In this document: positions 54,551 to 63,900 of the stretch, in pieces | Numbering within the stretch: position 1 is the stretch's first letter | How the letters are laid out: every line of letters begins with the position of its first letter | NCBI RefSeq assembly: GCF_016616235.1 | Contig: NZ_CP067100.1 | Coordinates: 1,485,001-1,549,000 of the forward strand | Reading direction: 5' to 3' | DNA: 64,000 bases | Origin: Bradyrhizobium diazoefficiens | Lineage (GTDB): Bacteria > Pseudomonadota > Alphaproteobacteria > Rhizobiales > Xanthobacteraceae | Program-made: the position numbers and the translations under genes | Notes under the pieces: model-generated | Database searches by the model: none | Told to the model about the DNA's origin: nothing | What the model saw: only the letters and a program-made list of their open reading frames with translations

Positions 54551-56737
54551 ATGCAAACACGAGCACTACTAGGCTTGGCCGTGGCCATCGGCGGGGCAAT
54601 GATCATGCCGGCCGACGCGCATGTCGCGCCGCCGCCATTGCCGACGTGTCTTGGCAATCTCGGTACCAAAGTCGCGGGGATCGCGCCGAGCACACTTCCG
54701 GGCACAATCGTTCAGGGCGTCGTCACGCCCGGCACCAGTACAGTCACGGTTCCTTATGCCAGCATTGTGCCCGCGGCACCGGAGCAGCCGGCGGGCGGCT
54801 CCGGCTTCAACTTTCGGCCGACGCCGGTAGGACCGACGCCGGCCTTTTGTCAGATCGCGTTCGTCTATTATCCCGGCGGCGAGGGACCGAACAATCCTGG
54901 GCCCGGCCTGGACGCACCCGGCATCCCAAAGGGGCAGCCGGCATACGATGCCGGCCAGAAGCAGGCCATCGAGATCGTGATCTCGCTGCCACTCAATTCC
55001 GCCGACCAGGGCCCCACCAATGCGGGCGCAGTCAACGGCGCCTGGACGGGAGGCGTCATGACCATGGGTGCCCCGGGGCAGTCCGGAACGCTCAATCCCG
55101 CTGGTTTCGGTGAGGGGCTCGACGGCGCCAACGCCACCTACGCGATCCGCCAGGGTTTCGTCGCATCGATCACCGACGCGGGCGAGCAATACGCCGGCTA
55201 CTTCACGCAAGGGACCGCCGGTCACGCCAACTTCGCGATCATCTCAACGTCTGGCAGTCCGCACCGGAACAAGATTGCCTACGGGGCGGTCGCCGACTGG
55301 ATCTATCGCGGCACCTGGTACGGCCGGCAATGGGCCGACGCGATTGCGAAGGTCTATTACGGCAAGGAGCCGAAGCTGCACTACTATAACGGCGCCTCCG
55401 GTGGCGGCAACATGGGCATGGGTCAACTGCAGCACTACGGCGACGAATACGACGGCTTCCTGATCGGCGCGCCGGCCTATCGCTGGCAGCAGTTCCGGTT
55501 GGCGGACAGTTGGCCCGCCCTGGTCCTGCGCAAGCTGGTCCAGCTCGACGGGTCCGCGGCATTGCCGACAAATGATCAGCAGACCGCGCTGTACAATGCG
55601 ATCGTCAAGGCCTGCGATGTCGACGGCACCGACACCGTCGCGGATGGCATCATTGCCGATCCGCGGGTCTGCACGATGCACTTCACTGCCGCAGCCAACG
55701 TCTGTGGCGTAGCGGGAGCGCCGGCTCGGCCAAATTGCCTGACAGCCAGGCAGGCCGCAGCCTTCGATCGGATTTTCGACGGACCGCGCAACGGTCACGG
55801 TGCGCGGATCTGGTATCCCTACGATATCAGTATCACCTTCCCGGCCAACGCGCTCGGTACGTTCCAGAGCACCTCGTACAATTCCGCAGCCTTGACGGCG
55901 AGCACAGTGGAGGTCGTGCAGTACGATCATGCCAATGCCGCATGGCCGGCGAACAACTGCCTGTTCGTCGATCAGGAGTCGCTGGAGTTGGGGACGACCA
56001 ACGCCACCGGGTGGGCCGCCTGCACAGCTCCCGGCGTTCCCACCACCTATGAACGGGAAGCGGTGATCGGCTCGCGGACCGGATCCGACCTGGGTGGCCC
56101 GCCAATCGATCTCTATACGGACAACCAGGATCCGGACCTCAGGCCGGCGATGCAACACAAGACCAAGGTGATTCAGCTCCACGGCAGTGCTGATCCGGCG
56201 ATCCGCTGGCGCCACGACGTGGACTACTACAACCGCGTGGCGACAAAATTGTACGGTGGCACCACAGGCAAGGATTACGAGAAGCTACAGTCCTGGTATC
56301 GTCTGTTTGTCGCTCCAATGAGCGGGCACGTCGGTGGCGGGCTCGGCCCGTACTGGTACGATCCGTTCGTTGCACTCAGGAACCGGGTCGAGCACGACGT
56401 CGTGCCGAAATCCATTCTCGGCATGTCTGATTCACACGGTCTCGTGCCGGGCCGTACCCGGCCGATGTGTCCGTTCCCACAGACCGCGATCTATAGCGGC
56501 TTCGGCAGCATCAACGACGCCAGCAGCTTCACATGCGACGGCAATCTCCAGGCCGGCGTGATCAGAAACACGTCGGGACAATCCATCCAGGGGCTTCCGG
56601 TTGCCTGCGATGATGTGAAAACGGTGTTCGGCCAGGAAGACAGCGACAACCTCGATTTCAAGAGCGTTGGCCTGACCGCCAGTGAATGCGCCGCGCATCG
56701 GCCGCCTCCACGTGCCGATGTGCTGACTAGACGCTAG
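54551..56737 (+). CDS. Exported tannase/feruloyl-esterase-family hydrolase
   Basis: A 728-residue secreted alpha/beta hydrolase. MQTRALLGLAVAIGGAMIMP is the signal peptide (cleavage near ADAHV). The nucleophile is Ser283 in YYNGASGGGNMGMG, the acid Asp548 in LHGSADPAIRW, and the base His593 in APMSGHVGGGLG. In fungal tannases and feruloyl esterases these residues sit in a CS-D-HC motif with a disulfide between the cysteines next to Ser and His; here both are replaced (Ala282 and Val594). It is longer than typical members by about 200 residues. The ATG follows a strong ribosome site. An AraC regulator follows, which probably controls it. Substrate not known. Confidence 0.85.
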   Translation: MQTRALLGLAVAIGGAMIMPADAHVAPPPLPTCLGNLGTKVAGIAPSTLPGTIVQGVVTPGTSTVTVPYASIVPAAPEQPAGGSGFNFRPTPVGPTPAFCQIAFVYYPGGEGPNNPGPGLDAPGIPKGQPAYDAGQKQAIEIVISLPLNSADQGPTNAGAVNGAWTGGVMTMGAPGQSGTLNPAGFGEGLDGANATYAIRQGFVASITDAGEQYAGYFTQGTAGHANFAIISTSGSPHRNKIAYGAVADWIYRGTWYGRQWADAIAKVYYGKEPKLHYYNGASGGGNMGMGQLQHYGDEYDGFLIGAPAYRWQQFRLADSWPALVLRKLVQLDGSAALPTNDQQTALYNAIVKACDVDGTDTVADGIIADPRVCTMHFTAAANVCGVAGAPARPNCLTARQAAAFDRIFDGPRNGHGARIWYPYDISITFPANALGTFQSTSYNSAALTASTVEVVQYDHANAAWPANNCLFVDQESLELGTTNATGWAACTAPGVPTTYEREAVIGSRTGSDLGGPPIDLYTDNQDPDLRPAMQHKTKVIQLHGSADPAIRWRHDVDYYNRVATKLYGGTTGKDYEKLQSWYRLFVAPMSGHVGGGLGPYWYDPFVALRNRVEHDVVPKSILGMSDSHGLVPGRTRPMCPFPQTAIYSGFGSINDASSFTCDGNLQAGVIRNTSGQSIQGLPVACDDVKTVFGQEDSDNLDFKSVGLTASECAAHRPPPRADVLTRR

Positions 56738-56768
56738 AGCTCCGTCTGCAGTAGGCTGAGCCTGAAAA

Positions 56769-56806
56769 GGAGCGCGCGAACCAATATCGCGCGCTCCAAC
56801 CTTTTG
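56769..56806 (+). terminator. Rho-independent terminator after the tannase gene
   Basis: An 11-bp perfect stem GGAGCGCGCGA/TCGCGCGCTCC (loop ACCAATA) followed by AACCTTTTG. It lies 32 bases after the tannase stop. Confidence 0.85.
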
Positions 56807-56882
56807 CGCGATGGTGGATCGTCGCGAGGCGGCTGCAGCGCAAACGAGGTGAGATCGTTCGAGCATCGTGGAGAACGAGCAG

Positions 56883-57815
56883 ATGGGCGATCAAGGATCT
56901 GAATCGAAGTCGGCTTTCGACGCCTATCTCGGCAGCAACGCCGGTACGGGGCCGGACTATGCTGTTTCCGATGCGGACGGCCGCATGATCGCCGCCAAGT
57001 GGCGTCGGCCCGCCACCCGTACGGGACTGAGCAAGCTCAACCAGAACGTCCTCATGTATCACATCGGTGGCTCGACCTCGGTCTCGATGTTCGTCAAGGG
57101 GATATGCAAGGGGACCGGCTCGCAGCACGGCTCCGTCACGTTCCGTCCGCACGATTACGAAGTCGAGAGCGTGCGAAACGGCGTGTTCGAGATGCTTCAC
57201 CTTTACCTGGATCAGGATCTGGTCAACCTCTATGCCCAACAGAACCTGGTCGGCAGGAGCAGCGTCGATATCGATCCCATGTTCGCTGCGCAGGACCCGT
57301 GGCTGCAGGGCTATTTTGCGATGCTCGTCGCCGAATTCGAGCTTTATGGCGGCATTGATCATCAATCGCACTCGCTGCTGCTGGCTCAATCGCAACAGCT
57401 GATCATTCGCCACCTCGTCCATTGGTATTCGAACGCGATGCTTCGCAGCCGCCAGGCAACGGAGAAGCGCGGGCCGCCGCATCCGCTCAGTCCGCGCCGG
57501 CTGCGCATCGTGCTCGACTATATCGAGGCAAATCTCACTTCGGAAATCAGTCTGGCCGAGCTTGCGGCATTGACGGGATTGTCGGCCAATCACTTCATTC
57601 GCGCCTTTCGGGCGGCGACGCAGCGGACGCCCTATGGCTATCTGGTCGAGCGCCGGCTGTCGCGGGCCACTGAGGCGTTGCGGCACGGTGATCTCTCGAT
57701 TGCGGAAATCGCGCTCAGCACCGGCTTCCGCAATCTTTCGACTTTGACCAATACGTTCAAGCGCCATCACGGCGTGACGCCCAGCGCGTATCGCGCTCGG
57801 CTGCGAGAGCGATAG
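56883..57815 (+). CDS. AraC-family transcriptional regulator
   Basis: A 310-residue regulator. The C-terminal double helix-turn-helix is seen in EISLAELAALTGLSANHFIR, RTPYGYLVERRLSRATEALR and LSIAEIALSTGFRNLSTLTN, ending FKRHHGVTPSAYR; the N-terminal 190 residues form the sensor part. AraC proteins of this type bind an effector and activate nearby catabolic genes. The ATG at 56883 was chosen because GGAG lies nine bases upstream; a GTG at 56868 is the alternative. Its position after the tannase gene suggests it controls the esterase. Its 3' end overlaps the convergent gene by 49 bases. Confidence 0.9.
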   Translation: MGDQGSESKSAFDAYLGSNAGTGPDYAVSDADGRMIAAKWRRPATRTGLSKLNQNVLMYHIGGSTSVSMFVKGICKGTGSQHGSVTFRPHDYEVESVRNGVFEMLHLYLDQDLVNLYAQQNLVGRSSVDIDPMFAAQDPWLQGYFAMLVAEFELYGGIDHQSHSLLLAQSQQLIIRHLVHWYSNAMLRSRQATEKRGPPHPLSPRRLRIVLDYIEANLTSEISLAELAALTGLSANHFIRAFRAATQRTPYGYLVERRLSRATEALRHGDLSIAEIALSTGFRNLSTLTNTFKRHHGVTPSAYRARLRER

Positions 57816-58153
57816 CTCTCGCTCGGATGGGCAAACCGGGAAGCCGCAATCTCGTGTCGTGGACATTGCGATTGTACGCCAGGTTCGGTTGGCGCCGCCG
57901 CGTCGCGCGCGAGATGATGGACCTTGGTTGGGTCGCGCTTGGTGAAAGCCGTCATGACATCGATGTCCGTCCAGTAGGAGATGGTCGTGAACCACGTCTC
58001 CTCGTCTCGGTCCTCGCGCAAGTGCTGCACGCCGCGAGCGGTCTTCAATAGGGGCGGAATGCCCTCGGCTTGCAGATAGGCCTGGTAGGCGTCAGCGACA
58101 TCGCGGCGGGTACGGCCGCGCCAGATGCGGGCGATGGTCGGCTTGGTCGGCAT
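57767..58153 (-). CDS. Antibiotic-biosynthesis-monooxygenase-like (dimeric alpha/beta barrel) protein
   Basis: A 128-residue protein from ATG 58153 with AAGGGAG upstream. The first 90 residues have the ferredoxin-like pattern of small ABM proteins: MPTKPTIARIWRGRTRRDVA, YQAYLQAEGIPPLLKTARGV, HLREDRDEETWFTTISYWTD, and FTKRDPTKVHHLARDA. Such proteins usually end soon after that point; here the frame instead runs on into a basic, Ser/Arg-rich tail and overlaps the end of the AraC gene. A frameshift in the C-terminus is possible. It may be an oxygenase or a ligand-binding relative; no cofactor site is visible. Confidence 0.7.
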   Translation of the reverse strand: MPTKPTIARIWRGRTRRDVADAYQAYLQAEGIPPLLKTARGVQHLREDRDEETWFTTISYWTDIDVMTAFTKRDPTKVHHLARDAAAPTEPGVQSQCPRHEIAASRFAHPSESYRSRSRARYALGVTP

Positions 58154-58242
58154 GATGGACTCCCTTGCGGTCGAACGCCGTGCTTCGCAGTCCCGTTCCA
58201 TGCGTCTACATGTCACGGCTGCCGGCCGCCGCGGGCGCTCTC

Positions 58243-59295
58243 TCACGCCGTGGTGCCGTCGATCGAGCGGCGGATCACCTGCTGCACTTCCGCATTCGAC
58301 AGGAACAGATCGTGGTTGATGAGGCCCCAGCCTTCCTGCGAGGCATCGACCACGCGCACACCGAGCTGCGCGATGACGGCCTTCTCGGCGGCACCGACCC
58401 TGGTCATTCCACCTGCGATCTGTCCCGACAGCGCGAGGGCGCGATCGTTCGTCGCTGCGATCACGGTGATCTTGCCGGCAAGCGGACCGATGCGGTGGAT
58501 CGCCGACGAGAACACGTCCATGTCGATATCGGGCGCGGCAAATACGACCGCCCCGATCTTGCCCGTCACGGTGTCGCCGTATCGCGCATAGAGCTGACGC
58601 AGGCTTTCGAGCGACAGCATGGTTCCCATACTGTGCGCAACAATGTGCACGCGGCCGGTGCCTGGAGCCGACACGAGCGCCGAGAGCACGCGCTCGAAAT
58701 CGTCGCGGGACCACATCGCGCTGTCGCGGTCGTAGGCATAATCGAACAGCCCTGCCTTGGAGGGCCAGGAGAAGACCATGGTCCGTCCGCGGAACCTGAT
58801 CCCGTCGGAGAGATGGGCGGCATCGAGCACCGCCGTCTCGAATGTCTGCTTGAAGCCGTGCACATAGATCAGCACGTCGCCTCCGCCGGCCTGCGCAACG
58901 AGATCTCCAACGTCGCCCGACATCGGTTCGATGCGGTCGAGGCGCCAATCGCCAATTCCAACCGAGGCGAGAGAAAGGCGGCTCTCGTCCGGCACCCCCA
59001 GCTTCGCCCGTGCGACCGTCATGGCGGTCGCGCGCTCCGGGCCGAACCAGCGTTTCGTGCGACCGCCGTTCACGGGCTTGCGCGTGGTGGCGACGAGCAA
59101 GGTGGGGTCAATGGAGAGCGACGATGCATCGAAGCGCGCGCCGGTCGCACCCAGGCCGGCGCATCCGCCGAGCGCGAGGGCGCTCCCGGCCGACACAAAT
59201 CCGCCGAGCAGGGCGCGGCGCGAAACAGAATGACGGGAGTCGCGTGGCAGAAGAGGTCGGACGATCACACGGAACCTTTTGGGAACTTTGCCCAC
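58243..59295 (-). CDS. Tat- or lipobox-targeted alpha/beta hydrolase (DUF900-like)
   Basis: A 350-residue protein. The N-terminus has the twin-arginine motif SRRALLGGFVSAGSALALGG and a lipobox-like LGGC (Cys near residue 45), so it is probably a Tat-exported lipoprotein. The catalytic core is VLIYVHGFKQTFE, the nucleophile elbow VHIVAHSMGTML, the acid region FAAPDIDMDVF and the late His in WGLINHDLFLS. The order fits the DUF900 hydrolases. The substrate is unknown. It stands alone on the minus strand; the start ATG 59295 (MGKVPKRFRVIVR) is inferred, and a later start near the RR motif is possible. Confidence 0.85.
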   Translation of the reverse strand: MGKVPKRFRVIVRPLLPRDSRHSVSRRALLGGFVSAGSALALGGCAGLGATGARFDASSLSIDPTLLVATTRKPVNGGRTKRWFGPERATAMTVARAKLGVPDESRLSLASVGIGDWRLDRIEPMSGDVGDLVAQAGGGDVLIYVHGFKQTFETAVLDAAHLSDGIRFRGRTMVFSWPSKAGLFDYAYDRDSAMWSRDDFERVLSALVSAPGTGRVHIVAHSMGTMLSLESLRQLYARYGDTVTGKIGAVVFAAPDIDMDVFSSAIHRIGPLAGKITVIAATNDRALALSGQIAGGMTRVGAAEKAVIAQLGVRVVDASQEGWGLINHDLFLSNAEVQQVIRRSIDGTTA

Positions 59296-59537
59296 CGTAA
59301 GCCGCCCCGCCTGTCTCCGTGAATGACAATGCGGGCGAGAAGACGGCAGAGCCGCTTGGCGGGCGGTTGCGTGGACACGACGTCCGAACGAGCGTCAGAT
59401 CAGTCGTTGATTTCAATCGATTGTAGAGCGCACCAATCGCGCAATGCCTTCGCAGCGGCTTTTCCGCGAAGGCAAGGCGGTTGCCTGGAGGCGAGTTCAG
59501 GCCTCGAGAAGATCGACATCGAGCGTTAGTACGCCGG

Positions 59538-60098
<561 letters not shown>

Positions 60099-60309
60099 TG
60101 CGAGCACCTTCGACAGAATCTGATTAGGGCACAATACACCAAAATTAGCCTGGTCTGACGATGCGATGCCGCAACGTTGGCGATTGACACGAAGAAAACA
60201 ACGAGAGGTCATGCTCATTGAAGCAGGAGCACCCCCAACCTCCTGTCAACCCCTCTCCACAAAAATATTCCACTTTACCGAAATTCGGATTTGTCGTATG
60301 TGTCGCTCC

Positions 60310-60850
60310 ATCCCAGCCCACCAAAGGGGCGGTCGTACGTCGTCACGAGCGCGGGCCGGGAGTTGCGGTGGACGCGGGCGGCGTTAAAGGCGGGCTTGCG
60401 CGTGCAGGGCGAGATGAACCTCGTGAGCACGGCGCGGACCGCGAAGACGGACGGGCGCTCAATGTCTTGCGAAGCTTCTTGGCATCGCAGGAAAGCCTGC
60501 GTACGGCGAAACCGTGTGGTCCTGGCCGTCGTTGCTACGGTCAAGTCCCGACGAAGACGTCATCGCGTCAACCGGCGCGAGAAGCGTGAATTTCGCGGGG
60601 GCGAGGGAGGCCAGAAGGAACTCGGCTCCCGGGAGAGCGCGGCATAGGCCGTCAAACCATCGCGCAGGGAAGGCCGGACGTTTGGCTGCCCTGTGTCTCC
60701 CCTGTGCATTGCGTGTGCATTCGTTCAGCATGGGGGTTTTGTGGGTGCCAGCCGGCGCCCGGTCTTCCCTGCGCCCTTTCCTTCGAGAGGGTGTGAAGAC
60801 GCGCAGAACTCGGGCAAACCATGCCGCGAGACTGCAAGCGCGTGTCCGCC
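60310..60850. repeat. Long dispersed non-coding repeat
   Basis: About 540 bases without a supported gene. The sequence (for example GGCGTTAAAGGCGGGCTTGC, CCTGGCCGTCGTTGCTACGG, CGCGCAGGGAAGGCCGGACG, CCCGGTCTTCCCTGCGCCCT) is of a type I recall as recurring between genes in Bradyrhizobium genomes. There is only one copy in this window, so the claim rests on memory. An inverted pair CGCGCAGGGAAGGCC.../...GGTCTTCCCTGCGCC brackets 60663-60782. Confidence 0.5.
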
Positions 60851-60961
60851 GCCTGTCTGCCCGATGACCTCTTATGCGAGCATGATGCGTCGGCATCGAC
60901 GAGGGTGGTCGTTGCTGCCGGAATCTGCCTTGATGTGATTTCAGCGCGGAGGAGTTTCGAT

Positions 60962-62452
60962 ATGAGCGGCTTGGTGATCTCTGGCGGCCGGGTGGTGGAT
61001 CCCGCGAGCGGGATGGATGCCATCGGCGATGTGGCTGTGGTGGACGGCAAGATCGCCGCGGTCGGCACGGGCCTCGGCGGCGCCGAGCGGGTGATCGACG
61101 CCACCGGACTCGTGGTCGCGCCCGGCTTCATCGACCTGCACGCCCATGGCCACTCGATCCCGGCGGACCGCATGCAGGCGTTCGACGGGGTGACGACGAC
61201 GCTCGATCTCGAGGCCGGCGTGCTGCCGGTCGCCTCCTGGTACGAGCGCCAGGCGAGGCGGGGCCGCGTGCTGAACTACGGCGCCGCGACCAATTGGGCC
61301 TTTGCGCGCATCGGCGCCATGACAGGCTCCAATGCCGAGAGCTCGCTGGAGGCGTTCGGGAATGCCATGCGCGACCGCCGCTGGATGGACAACGTCGCGA
61401 CCGACGCGGAGGTCGCCGGCATCCTCGAGCGTCTTTCGCGCGGGCTGAACGAGGGTGGCATCGGCATCGGCATTTTGAACGCCTATGCGCCGGGCGCTGG
61501 CGTGCAGGAGTTGACCGCGGTGTGTCAGCTTGCCGCCAGGCAGTACGTGCCGACCTTCACCCATGTCGCCTACATGTCGCGCGTCGATCCTGAAAGCGCG
61601 GCGGAGGCCTATATCCGCCTGATCGGCTATGCCGGCGCCACCGGCGCGCACATGCACATCTGCCATTTCAATTCGTCGAGCAAGACCGACATCGCGCGCT
61701 GCCGCGTGCTGGTCGAGAAGGCGCAAGGACAGGGCCTGCCGATCACGGTCGAGGCGTACCCCTACGGCACCGGCTCGACCGTGCTGGCCGCGGCGTTCTT
61801 CAGCGATCCGGAGTTCGTCGAGCGCAACGGCACCGGCTACGATTCGGTGCAGCGCGTGACCGACGGCCATCGCTTCAGCGATCGCGAGGAGCTGTTGAAG
61901 GCGCAGGCCGAAGAGCCGTCCTCGCTGGTGCTCTGGCACATCCTCGACACCGAGCACAATGCGCATCACCGCGACCTGCTCGACATGTCGGTGCTCTATC
62001 CCGGCGGCGCGATCGCCTCCGACGCGATGCCGTGGACGACGTCGGACGGCAAGACCTACACCGGGGATGCCTGGCCGCTGCCTGAGGATGCCACCTCGCA
62101 TCCACGCTCGGCCGGCTGCTTCACGAAATTCATCCGCGAATGGGTGCGCGAGCGCAAGACCCTGTCGCTGCTCGAAGGCGTGCGCAAATGCGCACTGATC
62201 CCGGCGGAGATCCTGTCGCAAAGCACGCCCTCAATGCGCGCCAAGGGCCGGCTCGATAGCGGCGCCGATGCGGACATCGTCGTGTTCGACTACGAGAAGC
62301 TCTCGGACCGCGCGACCTTCGCGGCGATGAACCGTCCGTCGGAAGGCGTGCGGCATCTGATCGTCAGCGGCCAGGTGCTGATCAGCGGCGGCATTCTTGA
62401 TGTGACTGCACGGCCGGGAAAGCCAGTGCGCCGCCCCGTCGTCGAGGGCTGA
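60962..62452 (+). CDS. D-aminoacylase/dihydroorotase-like amidohydrolase
   Basis: A 496-residue metal-dependent amidohydrolase. The N-terminal small beta domain (MSGLVISGGRVVDPASGMDA) precedes the metal-binding HxH in PGFIDLHAHGHSIPADRMQ (near residue 60), then FTHVAYMSRVDPESAAEAYI and the region AGATGAHMHICHFNSSSKTD with further histidines; the late Asp is in ASDAMPWTTSDG. This order fits N-acyl-D-amino-acid deacylases and their relatives. Acting on an acylated amino acid or cyclic amide is inferred. The ATG follows GGAGGAG. A CobW-type GTPase gene starts three bases after the stop, so they are an operon. Confidence 0.88.
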   Translation: MSGLVISGGRVVDPASGMDAIGDVAVVDGKIAAVGTGLGGAERVIDATGLVVAPGFIDLHAHGHSIPADRMQAFDGVTTTLDLEAGVLPVASWYERQARRGRVLNYGAATNWAFARIGAMTGSNAESSLEAFGNAMRDRRWMDNVATDAEVAGILERLSRGLNEGGIGIGILNAYAPGAGVQELTAVCQLAARQYVPTFTHVAYMSRVDPESAAEAYIRLIGYAGATGAHMHICHFNSSSKTDIARCRVLVEKAQGQGLPITVEAYPYGTGSTVLAAAFFSDPEFVERNGTGYDSVQRVTDGHRFSDREELLKAQAEEPSSLVLWHILDTEHNAHHRDLLDMSVLYPGGAIASDAMPWTTSDGKTYTGDAWPLPEDATSHPRSAGCFTKFIREWVRERKTLSLLEGVRKCALIPAEILSQSTPSMRAKGRLDSGADADIVVFDYEKLSDRATFAAMNRPSEGVRHLIVSGQVLISGGILDVTARPGKPVRRPVVEG

Positions 62453-62455
62453 TCC

Positions 62456-63388
62456 ATGCCCATTCTGCTGGTGACGGGCTTTCTGGGGGCGGGCAAGACG
62501 ACGGTCGTGAACCATCTGCTGGCGAATGCAGATGGGCGGCGGATTGCAGCTGTCGTTAACGATTTCGGCGCGATCAACATCGATGCGGAGCTGATTGCGG
62601 GCGCGAGCGAGGGCGTGGTCAGCCTCGCCAATGGCTGCATCTGCTGCTCGCTCGAAGGCGATCTGCTGCGAACGCTTTCGATGCTGCTGCGGCGCGCTCC
62701 GAAGCCCGAGTACATCGTGATCGAGACCAGCGGCGTCGCCGATCCCGCCGACATCGTCCGCAACCTGATGGACCCCGTGATCCTGCGCGAGTCGCCGCTG
62801 GAGACCGTGCTCTGCGTGATGGACGCATTGACGCCTCCGGCCACGCTGGACGAGGCGCTCCAGCGCTCGCAGCTGCGCGTCGCCGACATCGTGGCGCTGA
62901 CCAAGCTGGATCTGGCGGACGAGGGTGCAGGTGCGCGAATGCGCGAAGCCATTCGCGCGCAGCGTGTCCCAGCGGTGGTGGTCGATGCCAGGCACGGCGA
63001 GATTCCGTCCGCGCTGCTGTTTCCGGCGACCGTCGATCGCGCGCCCGCGCCGCGCGATCCGGGGCCGAAACGCCCGGCGGAGGAGCGCTTCGAGACGCTG
63101 AGCTGGACCTCGGACCAGCCGCTCTCGCTGCCGCGCCTGCAGCAGGCCATCGGCCGGCTCGCGCCAAGGCTGGCTCGTGCAAAAGGGCTGTTCGAGACGA
63201 TCGAGCAGCCCGGCCGCATGATGGTATTCCAGTTCGCCGGCGGTCGCGCCACGCTGGCGCCGGGCGATGCACCGGCGGAAGGCGTGCCGCGATCGCGGAT
63301 CGTCTTCATCGCCGAGCTCGGCGTGCTCTCGAAGGCCGAACTCGACGGGATCATGGCGGCGTGCCTTGCGGGCGGGGAAGGCGCGTAG
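62456..63388 (+). CDS. CobW/COG0523-family G3E GTPase (metallochaperone)
   Basis: A 310-residue GTPase. The P-loop is GFLGAGKTTVVNHLL near the N-terminus, the switch region SLANGCICCSLEGDLLRTLS holds the CxCC metal-binding motif (GCICC), the Walker B strand is VIETSGVADPAD, and the guanine-specificity motif is in IVALTKLDLAD. The CobW C-terminal domain follows (MMVFQFAGGRATLAPGD). COG0523 proteins insert or deliver metal ions. It lies directly behind an amidohydrolase that needs a metal, so supplying that enzyme is a reasonable inference. The start is three bases after the amidohydrolase stop. Confidence 0.9.
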   Translation: MPILLVTGFLGAGKTTVVNHLLANADGRRIAAVVNDFGAINIDAELIAGASEGVVSLANGCICCSLEGDLLRTLSMLLRRAPKPEYIVIETSGVADPADIVRNLMDPVILRESPLETVLCVMDALTPPATLDEALQRSQLRVADIVALTKLDLADEGAGARMREAIRAQRVPAVVVDARHGEIPSALLFPATVDRAPAPRDPGPKRPAEERFETLSWTSDQPLSLPRLQQAIGRLAPRLARAKGLFETIEQPGRMMVFQFAGGRATLAPGDAPAEGVPRSRIVFIAELGVLSKAELDGIMAACLAGGEGA

Positions 63389-63420
63389 CTCCGATGCAGC
63401 ATCCGCGGAATGCCGTCATC

Positions 63421-63792
63421 TCATTCTCCGTCCGGCTCGGCCGTTTTCTCGGCCGCCTCTTCGCCGTGAATCGGCGGCCCGCCGTGCGCGCCGCGCAGGC
63501 GGATCATGGTGTCGATCACGTCGACGTCGATCTTGAGCATGTCGAGATCGCGCGTCATCTCGCGCACCTCCTGGCCCTTGCGCGCCAGCTCCTCGGAGAC
63601 GTCGACCGCCATCTTGCGCTCGGTCACGTTGCCCTGGGTGTTGACGAACAGTTTTGCCCGCATCCATTCGAGCCGCGCCCGCTGGGTGTCGCGTTCGAAC
63701 TTCTTCTCGGCATGACGCCGCCGCGCCTCCGCATAGGCGGCGATCAATGCGGTTTCCGGCAGGCTCCACAATTGCTCGACCGACATGGTCAT
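63421..63792 (-). CDS. Coiled-coil protein of unknown function
   Basis: A 123-residue protein starting MTMSVEQLWSLPETALIAAY. Most of it is predicted long helix with heptad-like charged pattern (AEARRRHAEKKFERDTQRAR, RKGQEVREMTRDLDMLKIDV), then a flexible acidic tail. No catalytic residues are visible. It may be a structural or adaptor protein. Family not recognised. The start ATG is 63792; the second ATG three codons on is an alternative. Confidence 0.65.
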   Translation of the reverse strand: MTMSVEQLWSLPETALIAAYAEARRRHAEKKFERDTQRARLEWMRAKLFVNTQGNVTERKMAVDVSEELARKGQEVREMTRDLDMLKIDVDVIDTMIRLRGAHGGPPIHGEEAAEKTAEPDGE

Positions 63793-63900
63793 GCGGTTCA
63801 GGTCCTGGGTTCGGCTCGGCGGAGGCTCACTCCGCGCCCTATCAGACCTTTTCAGCCGGCAATTCTCAAGGGGGCATCAGCGGGCTTGCGCCGGGCAGAC

